Shown one piece after another: positions 1-10,624 of a stretch of DNA of 64,000 bases. The first letter of the stretch is position 1. Every line of letters begins with the position of its first letter. Under the pieces are notes generated by a model. The model saw only the letters and a list, made by a program, of their open reading frames with translations. It was not told the origin of the DNA and did not search any database. The position numbers and the translations under genes were made by a program. Location: positions 1 to 64,000 of the forward strand of contig JAHJOO010000010.1 of the NCBI GenBank assembly GCA_018820275.1. Reading direction: 5' to 3'. The DNA comes from Alphaproteobacteria bacterium. Lineage in GTDB: Bacteria > Pseudomonadota > Alphaproteobacteria > Caulobacterales > Caulobacteraceae.

Positions 1-1
1 C

Positions 2-2107
<2,106 letters not shown>

Positions 2108-2229
2108 TGGGGGCGCTGCCGCCCGCGACGCGGTCGCTCGCGGCCTGAGCGCGGCCCGGGCGGGTGGATGGATGGCGGCGGGATCGGGTCAGCCCCGGTT
2201 CCGCCGCAGTCATTTCGGAGGAGTGGCGG

Positions 2230-2724
2230 ATGAAGAAGGCCGGTCTCGCATTCCTGATCGTCGTCCTGGCGGCCACGCCGGCGCTGGCCGACGTCCGGCT
2301 GTGGTCCTATGACGCCGCCGACCGGGTCACCCGCGCCCTGACCCAGGGGCTGACCTTCGAGGTCCGCCGCGGCCTGTTCGGCGCGGTGTCGGTGCTGAAG
2401 ATCCACGCCACCACCAGCCGCGGCGCGGCCGAGGTGCGCTGGGGCGGCCCGCCCGAGACCCTCTCGGTCCTGCCGGCCGGCGCGCGCGAGCGCGATGTCT
2501 ACCAGATCGTCCCCGAGGGCGAGGGGCGGGGACTGGTGCGGGCCCTGTGCCCCTCGGCCGACGCCGCCTGGCTGGTCATGGGCCGGGTCCGGGCCGGGCG
2601 TCCGCTGACCATGCACGCCGTGGGGCTCTGGGCCGACGGGCGGTATCGCCACTGCGTGCAGCTGAACTACGCCTTCCGCGGCGACTGGACGGCGCCGGAG
2701 CCGCGCCGGGTGCCGGTCGAATAG
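2230..2724 (+). CDS. Secreted protein of unknown function
   Basis: A 164-residue protein. The ATG at 2230 is chosen because GGAGGA lies about 8 bp upstream and the product then starts MKK followed by a hydrophobic stretch and an Ala-Leu-Ala cleavage site near residue 20, a typical Sec signal peptide. The mature part begins DVRLW and has no motif I recognise; a single Cys pair near the C-terminal half could form a disulfide. An in-frame upstream start at 2164 would bury the signal peptide and is unlikely. It lies between infB and rbfA in the same direction, so it may be co-transcribed with translation genes without sharing their function. Confidence 0.75.
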   Translation: MKKAGLAFLIVVLAATPALADVRLWSYDAADRVTRALTQGLTFEVRRGLFGAVSVLKIHATTSRGAAEVRWGGPPETLSVLPAGARERDVYQIVPEGEGRGLVRALCPSADAAWLVMGRVRAGRPLTMHAVGLWADGRYRHCVQLNYAFRGDWTAPEPRRVPVE

Positions 2725-2807
2725 GGCTCGCGCGTGGCGCGACGGACCTATCGCCGTTCGCCGCCCGCCTCTATTTTCCGTCCCATGCGCGGACAGGGCC
2801 TGCCGAC

Positions 2808-3374
2808 ATGTTGAAGAAGCTCGCGGCCTCCCTCGGCGGGCTGTGCCTCGTCCTGCTCGTCATGGCCTTCGACGAGGGGCAGGTGGAGCGCGGCGTCGAC
2901 GTCATGCGCGCCCGCATCCAGCCCGCGATGGATCGCCTGACGGACCGGGCCCAGGGGCTGCGCCCCGCCCCGTCTCCGGCGGCACCGGGGGGCCATGCGC
3001 TCGCCGGCGGCTTCCGTCCGGTCGGGGCCGGGGCGGCCGGCGGCAACCTGACGCTCGACGGCGCGGTCCTGGTCTTCGGCGAGGCGCCCGCCCTGCGCAC
3101 CCGCCCGCACCGCATCGCGCTCGGGCGCGAGGACGCCGTCCGCGACATGGCCCTGCCGGCCGATGCCCAGATCGAGTTGCGCGAAATCGTGCCGCGGGAC
3201 GCGCGGACCCCCGTCGCCGCCTCGCCCCTGTGCGGGGGCCAGACGCCCGGCTGGCTGGCCATCGCCCGCGACGGCAACGGCCTTCGTGTGCGGATCTGGC
3301 GCGCCGGCCCGGCCCCCGACGCGCCGGGCGCGATCCTCTGCGGCCGCATGACCTATGAGGGCGGCGCGGGGTGA
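2808..3374 (+). CDS. Small membrane-anchored or secreted protein, unknown function
   Basis: A 188-residue protein starting MLKKLAASLGG with one N-terminal hydrophobic segment (signal peptide or anchor) and no other membrane segment. The rest is Pro/Ala/Arg-rich with two Cys residues in the second half that could form a disulfide in the periplasm. Its TGA overlaps the GTG start of the next gene (GTGA at 3371-3374), so the two are translationally coupled and may act together. The start codon was chosen for the hydrophobic N-terminus; the frame is open further upstream to 2547 but that extension overlaps the preceding gene. No family recognised. Confidence 0.65.
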   Translation: MLKKLAASLGGLCLVLLVMAFDEGQVERGVDVMRARIQPAMDRLTDRAQGLRPAPSPAAPGGHALAGGFRPVGAGAAGGNLTLDGAVLVFGEAPALRTRPHRIALGREDAVRDMALPADAQIELREIVPRDARTPVAASPLCGGQTPGWLAIARDGNGLRVRIWRAGPAPDAPGAILCGRMTYEGGAG

Positions 3375-4045
3375 GGGCGATCCTGGCCGCCGGCCTTGTG
3401 GGGCTGATCGCGGCCCTGTGGACCTGGACCCTGCCGGGCGACCCCGATCTGCGCCCCGATCCCGACGGCGTGGCCGTGCAGGTGCTGGACAACGGCTTCC
3501 ACACCGACCTCGCCCTTCCCCGCGCGGCGCTGGAGGCGCGCCCGGGGCCGCTGGCCGAGGCGGTGAGGGCGCTCGGCCCCGGCGACTGGATCCTGGTCGG
3601 CTGGGGCGACGCCGTCTTCTATGTGGACCAGAGCCCGATCGAGGGTCGGCTGCTGGACGGGGCCCGGGCCTTCTTCCGGCCCGGCAACGCCTCCGTCCTG
3701 ATGCTGGACCCCTTTGCCGGCGATCCCGCCGCGCGTCTGCCGGCCGCGCGCACGCGGGCCCTGCGCCTCCCGCCCGACGCCTTCGACCGCCTCGCCGACC
3801 GGATCGAGGCGACCCTGGCCCTCGACGCGGGCCGGCCCCGGCTGGCGACGGCGCGCCCGGGCGACGACGCCCGCTTCTACGCCGCGCACGGGCGGTTCTG
3901 GATCCTGAACCTGTGCAACACCTGGGCGGCGCGGACGCTGAACGCGGCGGGGCTGGAGGTCCGGCCGCTGCGCTCGGTCGTCTCGCCGGAGGTGCTGGCC
4001 GCCGTCGACCGGGCGAAACTGGACACCCGGACCGTCGGGGACTAG
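3371..4045 (+). CDS. DUF2459 family protein (TIGR02117-like)
   Basis: A 224-residue protein with an N-terminal hydrophobic segment (MRAILAAGLVGLIAAL). It carries the landmarks I associate with DUF2459: a VLDNGFHTDL motif near residue 38, an acidic GWGDAVFY stretch, and a C-terminal NLCNTWAARTL motif. The family is widespread in proteobacteria, is sometimes found next to urease genes, and has no established biochemical role; the conserved His, Cys and Asn residues suggest a hydrolase-like fold, which is inference. Start is GTG overlapping the upstream stop. It is convergent with nothing and is followed 62 bp later by rbfA. Confidence 0.75.
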   Translation: MRAILAAGLVGLIAALWTWTLPGDPDLRPDPDGVAVQVLDNGFHTDLALPRAALEARPGPLAEAVRALGPGDWILVGWGDAVFYVDQSPIEGRLLDGARAFFRPGNASVLMLDPFAGDPAARLPAARTRALRLPPDAFDRLADRIEATLALDAGRPRLATARPGDDARFYAAHGRFWILNLCNTWAARTLNAAGLEVRPLRSVVSPEVLAAVDRAKLDTRTVGD

Positions 4046-4107
4046 ACCCCGCCCCTTCGCTTTTTTCGAGCCGGGTCCGAGCCCCGGCGAGCGACCGGAG
4101 ACGTCTC

Positions 4108-4548
4108 ATGAGCAACCGCAAGCCCAAGCCCCGCGCCGGACTGGTCAGCCAGCGCCAGCTGCGCGCCGGCGAGCTGATCCGCCACGCCCTGGTGGAAGTG
4201 ATGCGCGAGGTCGAAATTCGCGATCCCGCCCTGGAGGGCGTGTCGGTGACCGTCGCCGAGGTGCGCCTGTCCCCCGACCTGAAGCACGCCACCTGTTTCG
4301 TCGAGCCGCTGGGGGCCGGGGTCCAGACCGCTCCGACGGCCGGTCACGTCGACGACATCGTCAAGGCGCTGAACGTCCATGCCAAATTCCTGCGCGGGGC
4401 GCTGGGCCGGCACATCGACATGCGCTTCACCCCCGACCTGCGCTTCCGCCACGACGAAAGCTTCGCCGCCGCCGAGCGGCTGAACCGGCTGCTGGATAAT
4501 CCGCGCGTCCAGGCCGACGTCGCGCCCCCGGCGGAGGACGAGGACTGA
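4108..4548 (+). CDS. rbfA: Ribosome-binding factor A
   Basis: Small KH-fold factor that binds 30S precursors and helps mature the 5' end of 16S rRNA. The ATG at 4108 gives a 146-residue product starting MSNRKPKPR with the family hallmarks SQRQLRAGELIRHAL near the start, VSVTEV-like strand near residue 50, and LRFRHDES near the end. The C-terminus has an acidic tail (EDED). The position between infB and truB is the usual one. An open frame extends upstream to 3355 but overlaps the DUF2459 gene and has no family similarity. Confidence 0.96.
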   Translation: MSNRKPKPRAGLVSQRQLRAGELIRHALVEVMREVEIRDPALEGVSVTVAEVRLSPDLKHATCFVEPLGAGVQTAPTAGHVDDIVKALNVHAKFLRGALGRHIDMRFTPDLRFRHDESFAAAERLNRLLDNPRVQADVAPPAEDED

Positions 4549-4591
4549 TGATCCGGACTGAAGCCGCGCGACGCGCGGCAGGCCAACCCGA

Positions 4592-5524
4592 ATGAGCCGC
4601 CGCAAGCGCGGCCTGCCGGTCCACGGCTGGGTCTGTCTGGACAAGCCCCTGGGCATGGGCTCGACCCAGGCCGTGTCGGCCGTGCGCCGCCTGTTCGACG
4701 CCAACAAGGCCGGTCACGCCGGCACGCTGGACCCGCTGGCGACGGGCATCCTGCCCATCGCGCTGGGCGAGGCGACCAAGACGGTGCCCTTCATGATGGA
4801 GGCGCGGAAGGTCTATCGCTTCGCCATCGAATGGGGCGTCTCCACCGACAGCGTGGACCGCGAGGGCGCGGCGATCGCCCGGTCGGACGTGCGCCCCACC
4901 GTGGATCAGGTGAAGGCCGCCCTGCCCGCCTTCGTGGGCGAAATCGACCAGATTCCGCCCGCCTTCTCGGCCATCAAGGTCGACGGTCGGCGCGCCTATG
5001 ACCTCGCCCGCGAGGGCGTCGAGGTGGAGCTGAAGTCGCGGCCGGTGACGATCTGGTCGGCCGAGGTCACGGGGGCGGAAGACGTCGATCACGTCGAGAT
5101 CCGCATCGAGACGGGCAAGGGCGTCTACGTCCGGTCGCTGGCCCGCGACCTCGCCGCGGCGCTGGGTGCCGAGGGGCACGTTTCCCTGCTCCGGCGCGAG
5201 CGGGTGGGTCCGTTCCACCTCGAAAACGCGGTGACGCTGGATTCTCTGGAGCAAATGGTGCATAGGGGCGCCGCCTCGGAAGGTTTGCTTCCCGTCGCGA
5301 CCGCCCTGGACGACATCCCGGAGCTGGCCGTGACGGACCAGGACGCCTTCTCGCTTCGGCAGGGACGGCCGATCGTTCTGCTCCCCAGACAGGTCGAAAC
5401 GTTGAAGAGCCGCCTTCGGGAGGGCTCAAGAACCGTTTCGGTCTTTCAGGGCGGGACGCTCGTCGCTCTCGGTCAGTTGCGGGCCGGCCGGCTAGAACCC
5501 GACCGCGTTTTCAATCTCTCCTGA
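4592..5524 (+). CDS. truB: tRNA pseudouridine-55 synthase
   Basis: Isomerises U55 in the T-loop of tRNAs. The 310-residue product has the TruB catalytic motif [12 protein letters not shown] with the nucleophile at Asp47, the RKVYRF strand, and the [16 protein letters not shown] motif. The C-terminal part (from about residue 250) is a PUA-like domain. It starts 43 bp after rbfA and precedes rpsO by 33 bp, the conserved rbfA-truB-rpsO order. Full length for the family; no anomalies. Confidence 0.97.
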   Translation: MSRRKRGLPVHGWVCLDKPLGMGSTQAVSAVRRLFDANKAGHAGTLDPLATGILPIALGEATKTVPFMMEARKVYRFAIEWGVSTDSVDREGAAIARSDVRPTVDQVKAALPAFVGEIDQIPPAFSAIKVDGRRAYDLAREGVEVELKSRPVTIWSAEVTGAEDVDHVEIRIETGKGVYVRSLARDLAAALGAEGHVSLLRRERVGPFHLENAVTLDSLEQMVHRGAASEGLLPVATALDDIPELAVTDQDAFSLRQGRPIVLLPRQVETLKSRLREGSRTVSVFQGGTLVALGQLRAGRLEPDRVFNLS

Positions 5525-5557
5525 CTCCGGTCGGGGGACTCCAGATGGAGCATACCG

Positions 5558-5827
5558 ATGTCGATCACCGCCGAGCGCAAGGCTCAGGTCATCAACGACA
5601 ACGCCCGCGGCGCGGGCGACACCGGCTCGGCCGAGGTCCAGGTCGCGATCCTTTCGGAACGCATCGCCAACCTGACCGAGCACTTCAAGACCCACAAGAA
5701 GGACAACCACTCGCGTCGCGGCCTGCTCAAGATGGTCTCGCAGCGTCGTCGCCTTCTGGACCACCTCGTGAAGGTCGATCGCGAGCGCTATTCGGCGCTG
5801 ATCGCCAAGCTGAACCTGCGTCGCTGA
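5558..5827 (+). CDS. rpsO: 30S ribosomal protein S15
   Basis: Primary 16S rRNA-binding protein of the central 30S domain. The 89-residue product starts [12 protein letters not shown] and contains the family signature [10 protein letters not shown] and the HSRRGLL segment. Length is exactly typical. A hairpin with a short T run follows 29 bp after the stop, so rpsO may terminate before pnp. Autogenous control by S15 binding its own mRNA leader is known in E. coli, but I cannot verify it here. Confidence 0.98.
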   Translation: MSITAERKAQVINDNARGAGDTGSAEVQVAILSERIANLTEHFKTHKKDNHSRRGLLKMVSQRRRLLDHLVKVDRERYSALIAKLNLRR

Positions 5828-5855
5828 GGCGCGGGATCGACACGGGCTTCAACGG

Positions 5856-5881
5856 GGCGCGGGCCATGTCCGCGCCTCTTT
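5856..5881 (+). terminator. Probable rho-independent terminator after rpsO
   Basis: GGCGCGG (5856-5862) pairs with CCGCGCC (5870-5876) around a 7-nt loop and is followed by TCTTT. The T run is short, so termination may be partial and allow read-through into pnp. Confidence 0.6.
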
Positions 5882-6125
5882 GTGCATGAAAAGACCGGCG
5901 CGCCGCCGGACCCAAGGCGCGGGTGCCCGACCGACGATGGCTTTCATGCCGACGTCGTGGGTCGGGCGCCACAGACGGACGCGAGGGCTCGACACGGTCC
6001 TCGACACTCCCGGACCGATCGCCATGGGGCGGCCGGTCCCCGGATCGAAGGACTGAACGCCCGACGCTCCACCCACTGATGGGACTCCGCGCGGAATACG
6101 CCGCCCGGAACACGAAAGACGAAAC
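5882..6125 (+). promoter_or_regulatory. pnp leader region
   Basis: Together with the terminator before it, this fills the roughly 300-bp gap between rpsO and pnp. The small open frames in it lack codon bias and family similarity, so I do not call them genes. In enterobacteria this interval carries the pnp promoter and the RNase III-processed hairpin used for PNPase autoregulation. A similar role here is likely but is inference; I see no unambiguous -35/-10 pair. Confidence 0.4.
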
Positions 6126-8366
6126 ATGTTCGACATCAAACGCAAGACGATCGACTGGGCCGGACGCCCGCTGACCCTGGAGACGGGGCGCATCGCCCGC
6201 CAGGCCGACGGCGCCGTTCTGGCCACCTATGGCGAGACCATCGTGCTGGCCACGGTCGTCTACGGCCGCGCGCCCAAGCCCGGCCTGGATTTCTTCCCCC
6301 TGACGGTCAACTACCAGGAAAAGACCTTCGCCGCCGGCAAGATCCCGGGTGGCTATTTCAAGCGTGAAGGCCGTCCGACCGAGAAGGAGACCCTGGTCTC
6401 CCGCCTGATCGACCGCCCGATCCGCCCGCTGTTCGTCAAGGGCTTCAAGAACGAGACCCAGGTCGTCGTCACCGTGCTGCAGCACGACATGGAGAATGAC
6501 CCGGACATCGTCGGCCTGGTCGCCGCCTCCGCCGCCCTGACGATCTCGGGTGTGCCCTTCATGGGCCCGATCGGCGCCGCGCGCGTCGGCTATATCGACG
6601 GCGAGCTGGTGCTGAACCCGACGCTGGAGCAGATGCCGACGTCGGACCTGGATCTGGTCGTCGCCGGCACCCACGACGCCCTGATGATGGTGGAATCCGA
6701 GGCCAAGGAACTGTCGGAAGACACCTTCCTCGACGCCCTGATGTTCGCCCACCGCGGCATGCAGCCGGTGATCGAGGCCATCATCGAACTGGCCGAGCAC
6801 GCGGCGAAAGAGCCGTTCGACTTCCAGGCCGAGGATCACTCCGACGTCGTCACCGCCATCCAGAACCTGGTCGGCGAGGACATCAAGGCCGCCTACACCC
6901 ACGCCGGCAAGTACGAGCGTCGCACTGGCGTCGACGTGGCCAAGAAGAAGGCCGCCGAGAAGCTGGTGAAGACCGACGACAACCCGGACGGCGTCGACTC
7001 CGCCAAGTTCGGCGCGGCCTTCAAGGAATGCGAGGCCCACGTCCTGCGTCGCGACATCATCGACAACGGCCACCGCGTCGACGGCCGCGCCCTGGACAAG
7101 GTGCGCGACATCGTCTCGGAAGTCGGCGTCTTCCCGCGCACCCACGGCTCGGCCCTGTTCACCCGCGGCGAGACCCAAGCCATCGTCGTCGCCACGCTCG
7201 GCACCGGCGAGGACGAGCAGTACGTCGACGCCCTGAGCGGGACGTACAAGGAGAAGTTCCTCCTGCACTACAACTTCCCTCCCTACTCGGTCGGCGAGAC
7301 CGGGCGGATGGGCGGCGCGGGCCGTCGGGAAATCGGTCACGGCAAGCTGGCGTGGCGGGCGATCCGTCCGATGCTGCCGTCGGCGGAAGACTTCCCCTAC
7401 ACGATCCGTCTGGTGTCGGAGATCACCGAGTCCAACGGCTCGTCCTCCATGGCCACGGTCTGCGGATCGTCGCTGGCCCTGATGGACGCGGGCGTGCCCC
7501 TGAAGAAGCCCGTCTCGGGCATCGCCATGGGCCTGATCCTGGAGCCGTCGGGCGAGTTCGCCATCCTGTCGGACATTCTGGGCGACGAGGATCACCTCGG
7601 CGACATGGACTTCAAGGTCGCCGGCACGCGTGACGGCATCACCTCGCTGCAGATGGACATCAAGGTCGCCGGCATCACCGAGGAGATCATGAAGAAGGCC
7701 ATCGCCCAGGCTTCGGCCGGCCGCCTTCACATCCTCGACGAGATGGACAAGGCCATCGACGGTGCCCGCACCGAGCTGGGCGAGTTCGCGCCCAAGATCG
7801 AGTCCATCAAGGTCCCGGTCGACAAGATCCGCGACATCATCGGCACCGGCGGCAAGGTGATCCGCGAGATCGTCGAGAAGACCGGCGCCAAGATCAACGT
7901 CGAGGACGACGGCACGGTGAAGATCGCCGCCTCGGACCAGGAGAAGATCGACGCGGCCCGCAACTGGATCTCGTCCATCGTGTCCGAGCCGGAAGTCGGC
8001 ACGATCTACACCGGCAAGGTGGTCAAGGTCGTCGACTTCGGCGCCTTCGTGAACTTCTTCGGCGCCAAGGACGGTCTGGTCCACGTGTCGCAGATGGCCC
8101 TGGAGCGCGTCGCCAACCCGGCCGACGTCGTGTCGGAAGGCCAGGAGGTCAAGGTCAAGTTCCTCGGCATGGACGACCGCGGCAAGACCAAGCTGTCGAT
8201 GAAGGTCGTCGATCAGGAAACCGGTGAGGACCTGACCGACAAGATCAACGCCGAACGCGCCGAACGCGGCGAGGCCCCGCTGTCGGACGACACCGGCGGC
8301 CGGCCCAAGCGCGAGGGCGAAGGCGGACGGGGCGGCGGCGACCGCGGCCGTCGCCGTCGGGACTGA
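6126..8366 (+). CDS. pnp: Polyribonucleotide nucleotidyltransferase (PNPase)
   Basis: Phosphorolytic 3'-5' exoribonuclease, a core RNA-decay enzyme. The 746-residue product has two RNase PH domains separated by the alpha-helical linker, a KH domain ([10 protein letters not shown]), and an S1 domain ([12 protein letters not shown] through GLVHVSQM). It ends in a Gly/Arg-rich basic tail ([10 protein letters not shown] onward); in Caulobacter the PNPase C-terminus contacts RNase E, so the tail may anchor it to the degradosome. Start ATG at 6126 gives the family-typical MFDIKRK. A strong terminator follows. Confidence 0.97.
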   Translation: MFDIKRKTIDWAGRPLTLETGRIARQADGAVLATYGETIVLATVVYGRAPKPGLDFFPLTVNYQEKTFAAGKIPGGYFKREGRPTEKETLVSRLIDRPIRPLFVKGFKNETQVVVTVLQHDMENDPDIVGLVAASAALTISGVPFMGPIGAARVGYIDGELVLNPTLEQMPTSDLDLVVAGTHDALMMVESEAKELSEDTFLDALMFAHRGMQPVIEAIIELAEHAAKEPFDFQAEDHSDVVTAIQNLVGEDIKAAYTHAGKYERRTGVDVAKKKAAEKLVKTDDNPDGVDSAKFGAAFKECEAHVLRRDIIDNGHRVDGRALDKVRDIVSEVGVFPRTHGSALFTRGETQAIVVATLGTGEDEQYVDALSGTYKEKFLLHYNFPPYSVGETGRMGGAGRREIGHGKLAWRAIRPMLPSAEDFPYTIRLVSEITESNGSSSMATVCGSSLALMDAGVPLKKPVSGIAMGLILEPSGEFAILSDILGDEDHLGDMDFKVAGTRDGITSLQMDIKVAGITEEIMKKAIAQASAGRLHILDEMDKAIDGARTELGEFAPKIESIKVPVDKIRDIIGTGGKVIREIVEKTGAKINVEDDGTVKIAASDQEKIDAARNWISSIVSEPEVGTIYTGKVVKVVDFGAFVNFFGAKDGLVHVSQMALERVANPADVVSEGQEVKVKFLGMDDRGKTKLSMKVVDQETGEDLTDKINAERAERGEAPLSDDTGGRPKREGEGGRGGGDRGRRRRD

Positions 8367-8393
8367 TCTCCCGCCTCATCGGTGAAATGAAGA

Positions 8394-8424
8394 CCCCCGC
8401 CGGATCGCTCCGGCGGGGGTTTTT
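8394..8424 (+). terminator. Rho-independent terminator of the rpsO-pnp operon
   Basis: A perfect 10-bp GC stem (CCCCCGCCGG / CCGGCGGGGG) with a 6-nt loop is followed by TTTTT at 8420-8424. It begins 27 bp after the pnp stop and separates pnp from the convergent DUF885 gene. Confidence 0.9.
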
Positions 8425-8471
8425 CTTCCCTGTGCCCTGTCGCCCGGCGCGCGACGCTCGCCGCTTGAGGG

Positions 8472-9776
8472 CTAGAGCAGGTCCACCGGCAGGATCTGGC
8501 TGCCCAGCAGCGTCTCCATCGTGGTCCAGTGGTCCGGGCCCTGCGCTTCCACCCACGCCTGCACCATGTCGCGGCCCAGGCTGTAGTTGATGATGTAGCT
8601 GCGATAGGCGTCGATGAAGCGGATGCGGCGCTCGGCCGAGGCGCGGCTGTGCAGGCCGTACTTCATCAGGTTCTGGATCGTCGTCTCGCGGTCGGCGCGG
8701 CCCGACAGCCAGTCGTCGGCGATGGTGTATTCCGCCCGCGCCAGCTCGCGCATGATCTCCAGGATGGCGCCGTTCAGCTCCACGCCGCGGGGGTCCAGCC
8801 CGGCGAGGGGATACAGCACCGCCGCCTCCCACTGGCCGCGGGTCTCGCCGGGGAAGGCCAGGTCGATGCCGTAGTTGGCGCTGCCCTCGGCGATCAGGCT
8901 CATGGGGCTGTAGAGCGGATAGACGCTCATCTCGACCCAGCCCTTTTCGACCACGAAGGTCTTCTCGAGCAGCATGTTATAGACGTGGTGGCCGGGGTAG
9001 CCCTCGTGGCAGCCCAGATCGATGGCGCGCTCGATCGAGATCGGCTGGTCGACGTTGATCTGGATCAGGCTCTGGCTCTTGCCCTGGTACCAGTTGTAGC
9101 CGGACCAGGGCTTGTCGGTGACGAACTCGAGGGTGAAATTCTCATCGGCCGGCAGGTCGATGTGGGCCTCGGTGCGCGCCCGGCACTCGTCGATCGCGGC
9201 GCGCATCACCGCCTCCTGGCGGTCGCGCGGGATGGCCGTGCCGCCGCGGAAGGCGGCCAGCCGCTGACTGATCGTGCCCTCGCCCGGCAGCACGGCGTCC
9301 AGCCGCGCCAGCACGGGGTCGAAGCTGGTGAGCGGGCGCGTGTCCGGCCGCACGCCGAACAGGGCCTCGGCCTCGTCGGCGAAGCTGAATTTCTCGCCCT
9401 CGATCATGCGCAGACGGGCGTGGGCGGCCGACACGTGGGCCAGCAGATAGGCCTTGCGGCGGGCCACCTCGGCGGGGGCGGAGGCCGGCACGGCGATGGC
9501 TTCCAGCCGGCGGGTCAGGTCCTCGGCGCGCGTCTTCAGCTCGGCCGGCGTCTCGGTTTCCGCCTTGGCCTCGGCCTGCCATTCGGCGGGGCCGTAATAG
9601 GCGTCGACGTAGCCCTCCTCGATCTCGCCGACGTCGAGGATCAGCCGGACATAGTCCTCGGCGACGGCGTTCAGGTCGTCGGCCCCGATCCCTGAAGCCT
9701 CGGGGCCGACGGCACCCGGCCCGGGCGCGCAGGCGGCCGCGAGCAGGGCCAGGGTCGACAGGATCAGCACGCGCAT
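8472..9776 (-). CDS. DUF885 family lipoprotein, putative zinc metallopeptidase
   Basis: A 434-residue protein with a signal peptide and lipobox (LLAAAC, Cys16), so probably a lipoprotein facing the periplasm. The C-terminal half carries the DUF885 hallmark HEGYPGHH and a downstream Glu (EGSANYG) arranged like a gluzincin active site. DUF885 proteins are predicted peptidases; substrate is unknown. It is divergent from the tRNA-Arg gene and convergent with pnp. Slightly short for the family (usually 500-600 residues), but both the lipobox and the metal-site region are present. Confidence 0.85.
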   Translation of the reverse strand: MRVLILSTLALLAAACAPGPGAVGPEASGIGADDLNAVAEDYVRLILDVGEIEEGYVDAYYGPAEWQAEAKAETETPAELKTRAEDLTRRLEAIAVPASAPAEVARRKAYLLAHVSAAHARLRMIEGEKFSFADEAEALFGVRPDTRPLTSFDPVLARLDAVLPGEGTISQRLAAFRGGTAIPRDRQEAVMRAAIDECRARTEAHIDLPADENFTLEFVTDKPWSGYNWYQGKSQSLIQINVDQPISIERAIDLGCHEGYPGHHVYNMLLEKTFVVEKGWVEMSVYPLYSPMSLIAEGSANYGIDLAFPGETRGQWEAAVLYPLAGLDPRGVELNGAILEIMRELARAEYTIADDWLSGRADRETTIQNLMKYGLHSRASAERRIRFIDAYRSYIINYSLGRDMVQAWVEAQGPDHWTTMETLLGSQILPVDLL

Positions 9777-9882
9777 GGGGCACTCCGCGAAGGGGTTTCG
9801 GCGTTCACGCTAGAGTGCGGAACGCACGGTGGGAAGCGCGCTTCCCTTGCGCCGCGCTTTCGCCTAGGAAGTCCGCCGGTCC

Positions 9883-9959
9883 GCACCCGTAGCTCAGCTG
9901 GATAGAGTACTGCCCTCCGAAGGCAGGGGTCAGAGGTTCGAATCCTCTCGGGTGCGCCA
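9883..9959 (+). tRNA. tRNA-Arg (anticodon CCG)
   Basis: A 77-nt cloverleaf. The acceptor stem is GCACCCG / CGGGTGC, the D-arm contains AGCTCAGCTGGATAGAG, and the anticodon stem CTGCC/GGCAG encloses the loop CTCCGAA (anticodon CCG). The T-arm is intact (GAGGTTCGAATCCTC). CCA is encoded at 9957-9959. A transposon-end-like motif starts 14 bp downstream, so this tRNA marks the left border of the metal island. Confidence 0.97.
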
Positions 9960-9973
9960 TTCCCTCCCGGGCC

Positions 9974-10388
9974 TGTAGACGCCTATGGGCATCGACTCAG
10001 TTTCCACTGAGTCGACAAGGTGCCGCGGATCGGTCTCGGCCGCGCAAGTTGTTGAACGGACGGACCCCAGACCCAGCACACGGAATGCAGTTCGCCGTCT
10101 CGTTAGTGTGACGCCCTCAGGACCGTCGACCCGGATAGCGACAACACCAAAGTCAGTGGAGTGCGCCCCCGGACCACACAGAAGACAGGTGTTCTCCGTT
10201 TGGGTTCCGCTTTCTACCCAATGCGGGCCCATCGGCTCCCCCGCTGCGAGTCAGCAACGCGCCAGCAGCGGACATTCACAGGGTGCCGGAGATTGGATGT
10301 TCATACGCCAACTCGACTGACAGGCGACACCCATTGACGACGGGTGCCTATGAGCCGATCAAGGCGCGGCAGCCTCCGGGAGATCAGA
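9974..10388. mobile_element. Relic Tn7-like transposon end downstream of tRNA-Arg
   Basis: This 415-bp stretch has no credible gene. It opens with TGTAGAC at 9974 and ATCGACTC at 9991-9998. TGTAGA, an interval of 10 bases, then CATCGACTC is also exactly how the left end of the Tn7-like element at 56991 begins. A perfect 10-bp inverted repeat (TCGACTCAGT / ACTGAGTCGA, 9992-10015, 4-nt loop) follows, so a second site faces the first. Further GTCGAC and GAGTC sites occur at about 10124 and 10247. The orientation places the element body to the right, toward the metal genes. No transposase fragment is visible here, so this looks like a bare end. The assignment rests on the shared motif. Confidence 0.55.
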
Positions 10389-10622
10389 ATGACCCTCAAA
10401 ATCGCCGCCGCGGCAGCAGCCATCCTCGTCCTCAGCGCCGGTGCCGTACTCGCGGCGGACGCCTGCGCCTGCTGCAAGGACATGGCCCCCGGCGCCGGGA
10501 TGGATTGCTGCGACGAAATGGAGGCTCCCGCCCCGGGCTTAGACGCCGCTCCGGCACCGGCACCGGCTCCAGCCCCCAAGACCCGGCAGGGCGGCGCCCA
10601 CGCCGGTCCTACGCCCGGCTGA
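10389..10622 (+). CDS. Small secreted Cys/Met-rich putative metal-binding protein
   Basis: A 77-residue product starting MTLKIAAAAAA with a signal peptide ending ...VLAA. The mature N-terminus has DACACCKDM and MDCCDEM, five Cys and several Met in about 25 residues, then a Pro/Ala repeat tail. Such clusters suit soft-metal binding in the periplasm; the function is inferred from composition and from the neighbouring efflux genes. The 3' end abuts the decayed czcD on the opposite strand. The start was chosen for the signal peptide; an ATG at 10344 is in frame but gives an Arg/Ser-rich extension. Confidence 0.6.
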   Translation: MTLKIAAAAAAILVLSAGAVLAADACACCKDMAPGAGMDCCDEMEAPAPGLDAAPAPAPAPAPKTRQGGAHAGPTPG

Positions 10623-10624
10623 GC

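Noticed and set aside
5882..6079. 65-residue frame between rpsO and pnp
   Set aside because: Composition is Arg/Pro/Asp-biased without motifs; the region is more likely an untranslated leader.
9930..10320. Open frames of 100 and 111 residues on the two strands after tRNA-Arg
   Set aside because: No ribosome-binding site, no codon bias and no motifs; one overlaps the tRNA. The region is better explained as a transposon-end relic.
10297..10329. CGACTGACAGGCGACA as right end of a short relic element starting at 9974
   Set aside because: Ends in ACA but resembles the left end only weakly, and the flanking 5 bp do not form a duplication.
10341..10347. CGGGTGC, identical to the 3' acceptor strand of tRNA-Arg, as a possible attR
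   Set aside because: Only 7 bp match and the flanks differ. No integrase gene is present in the window, so an integrase-type att duplication is not supported.
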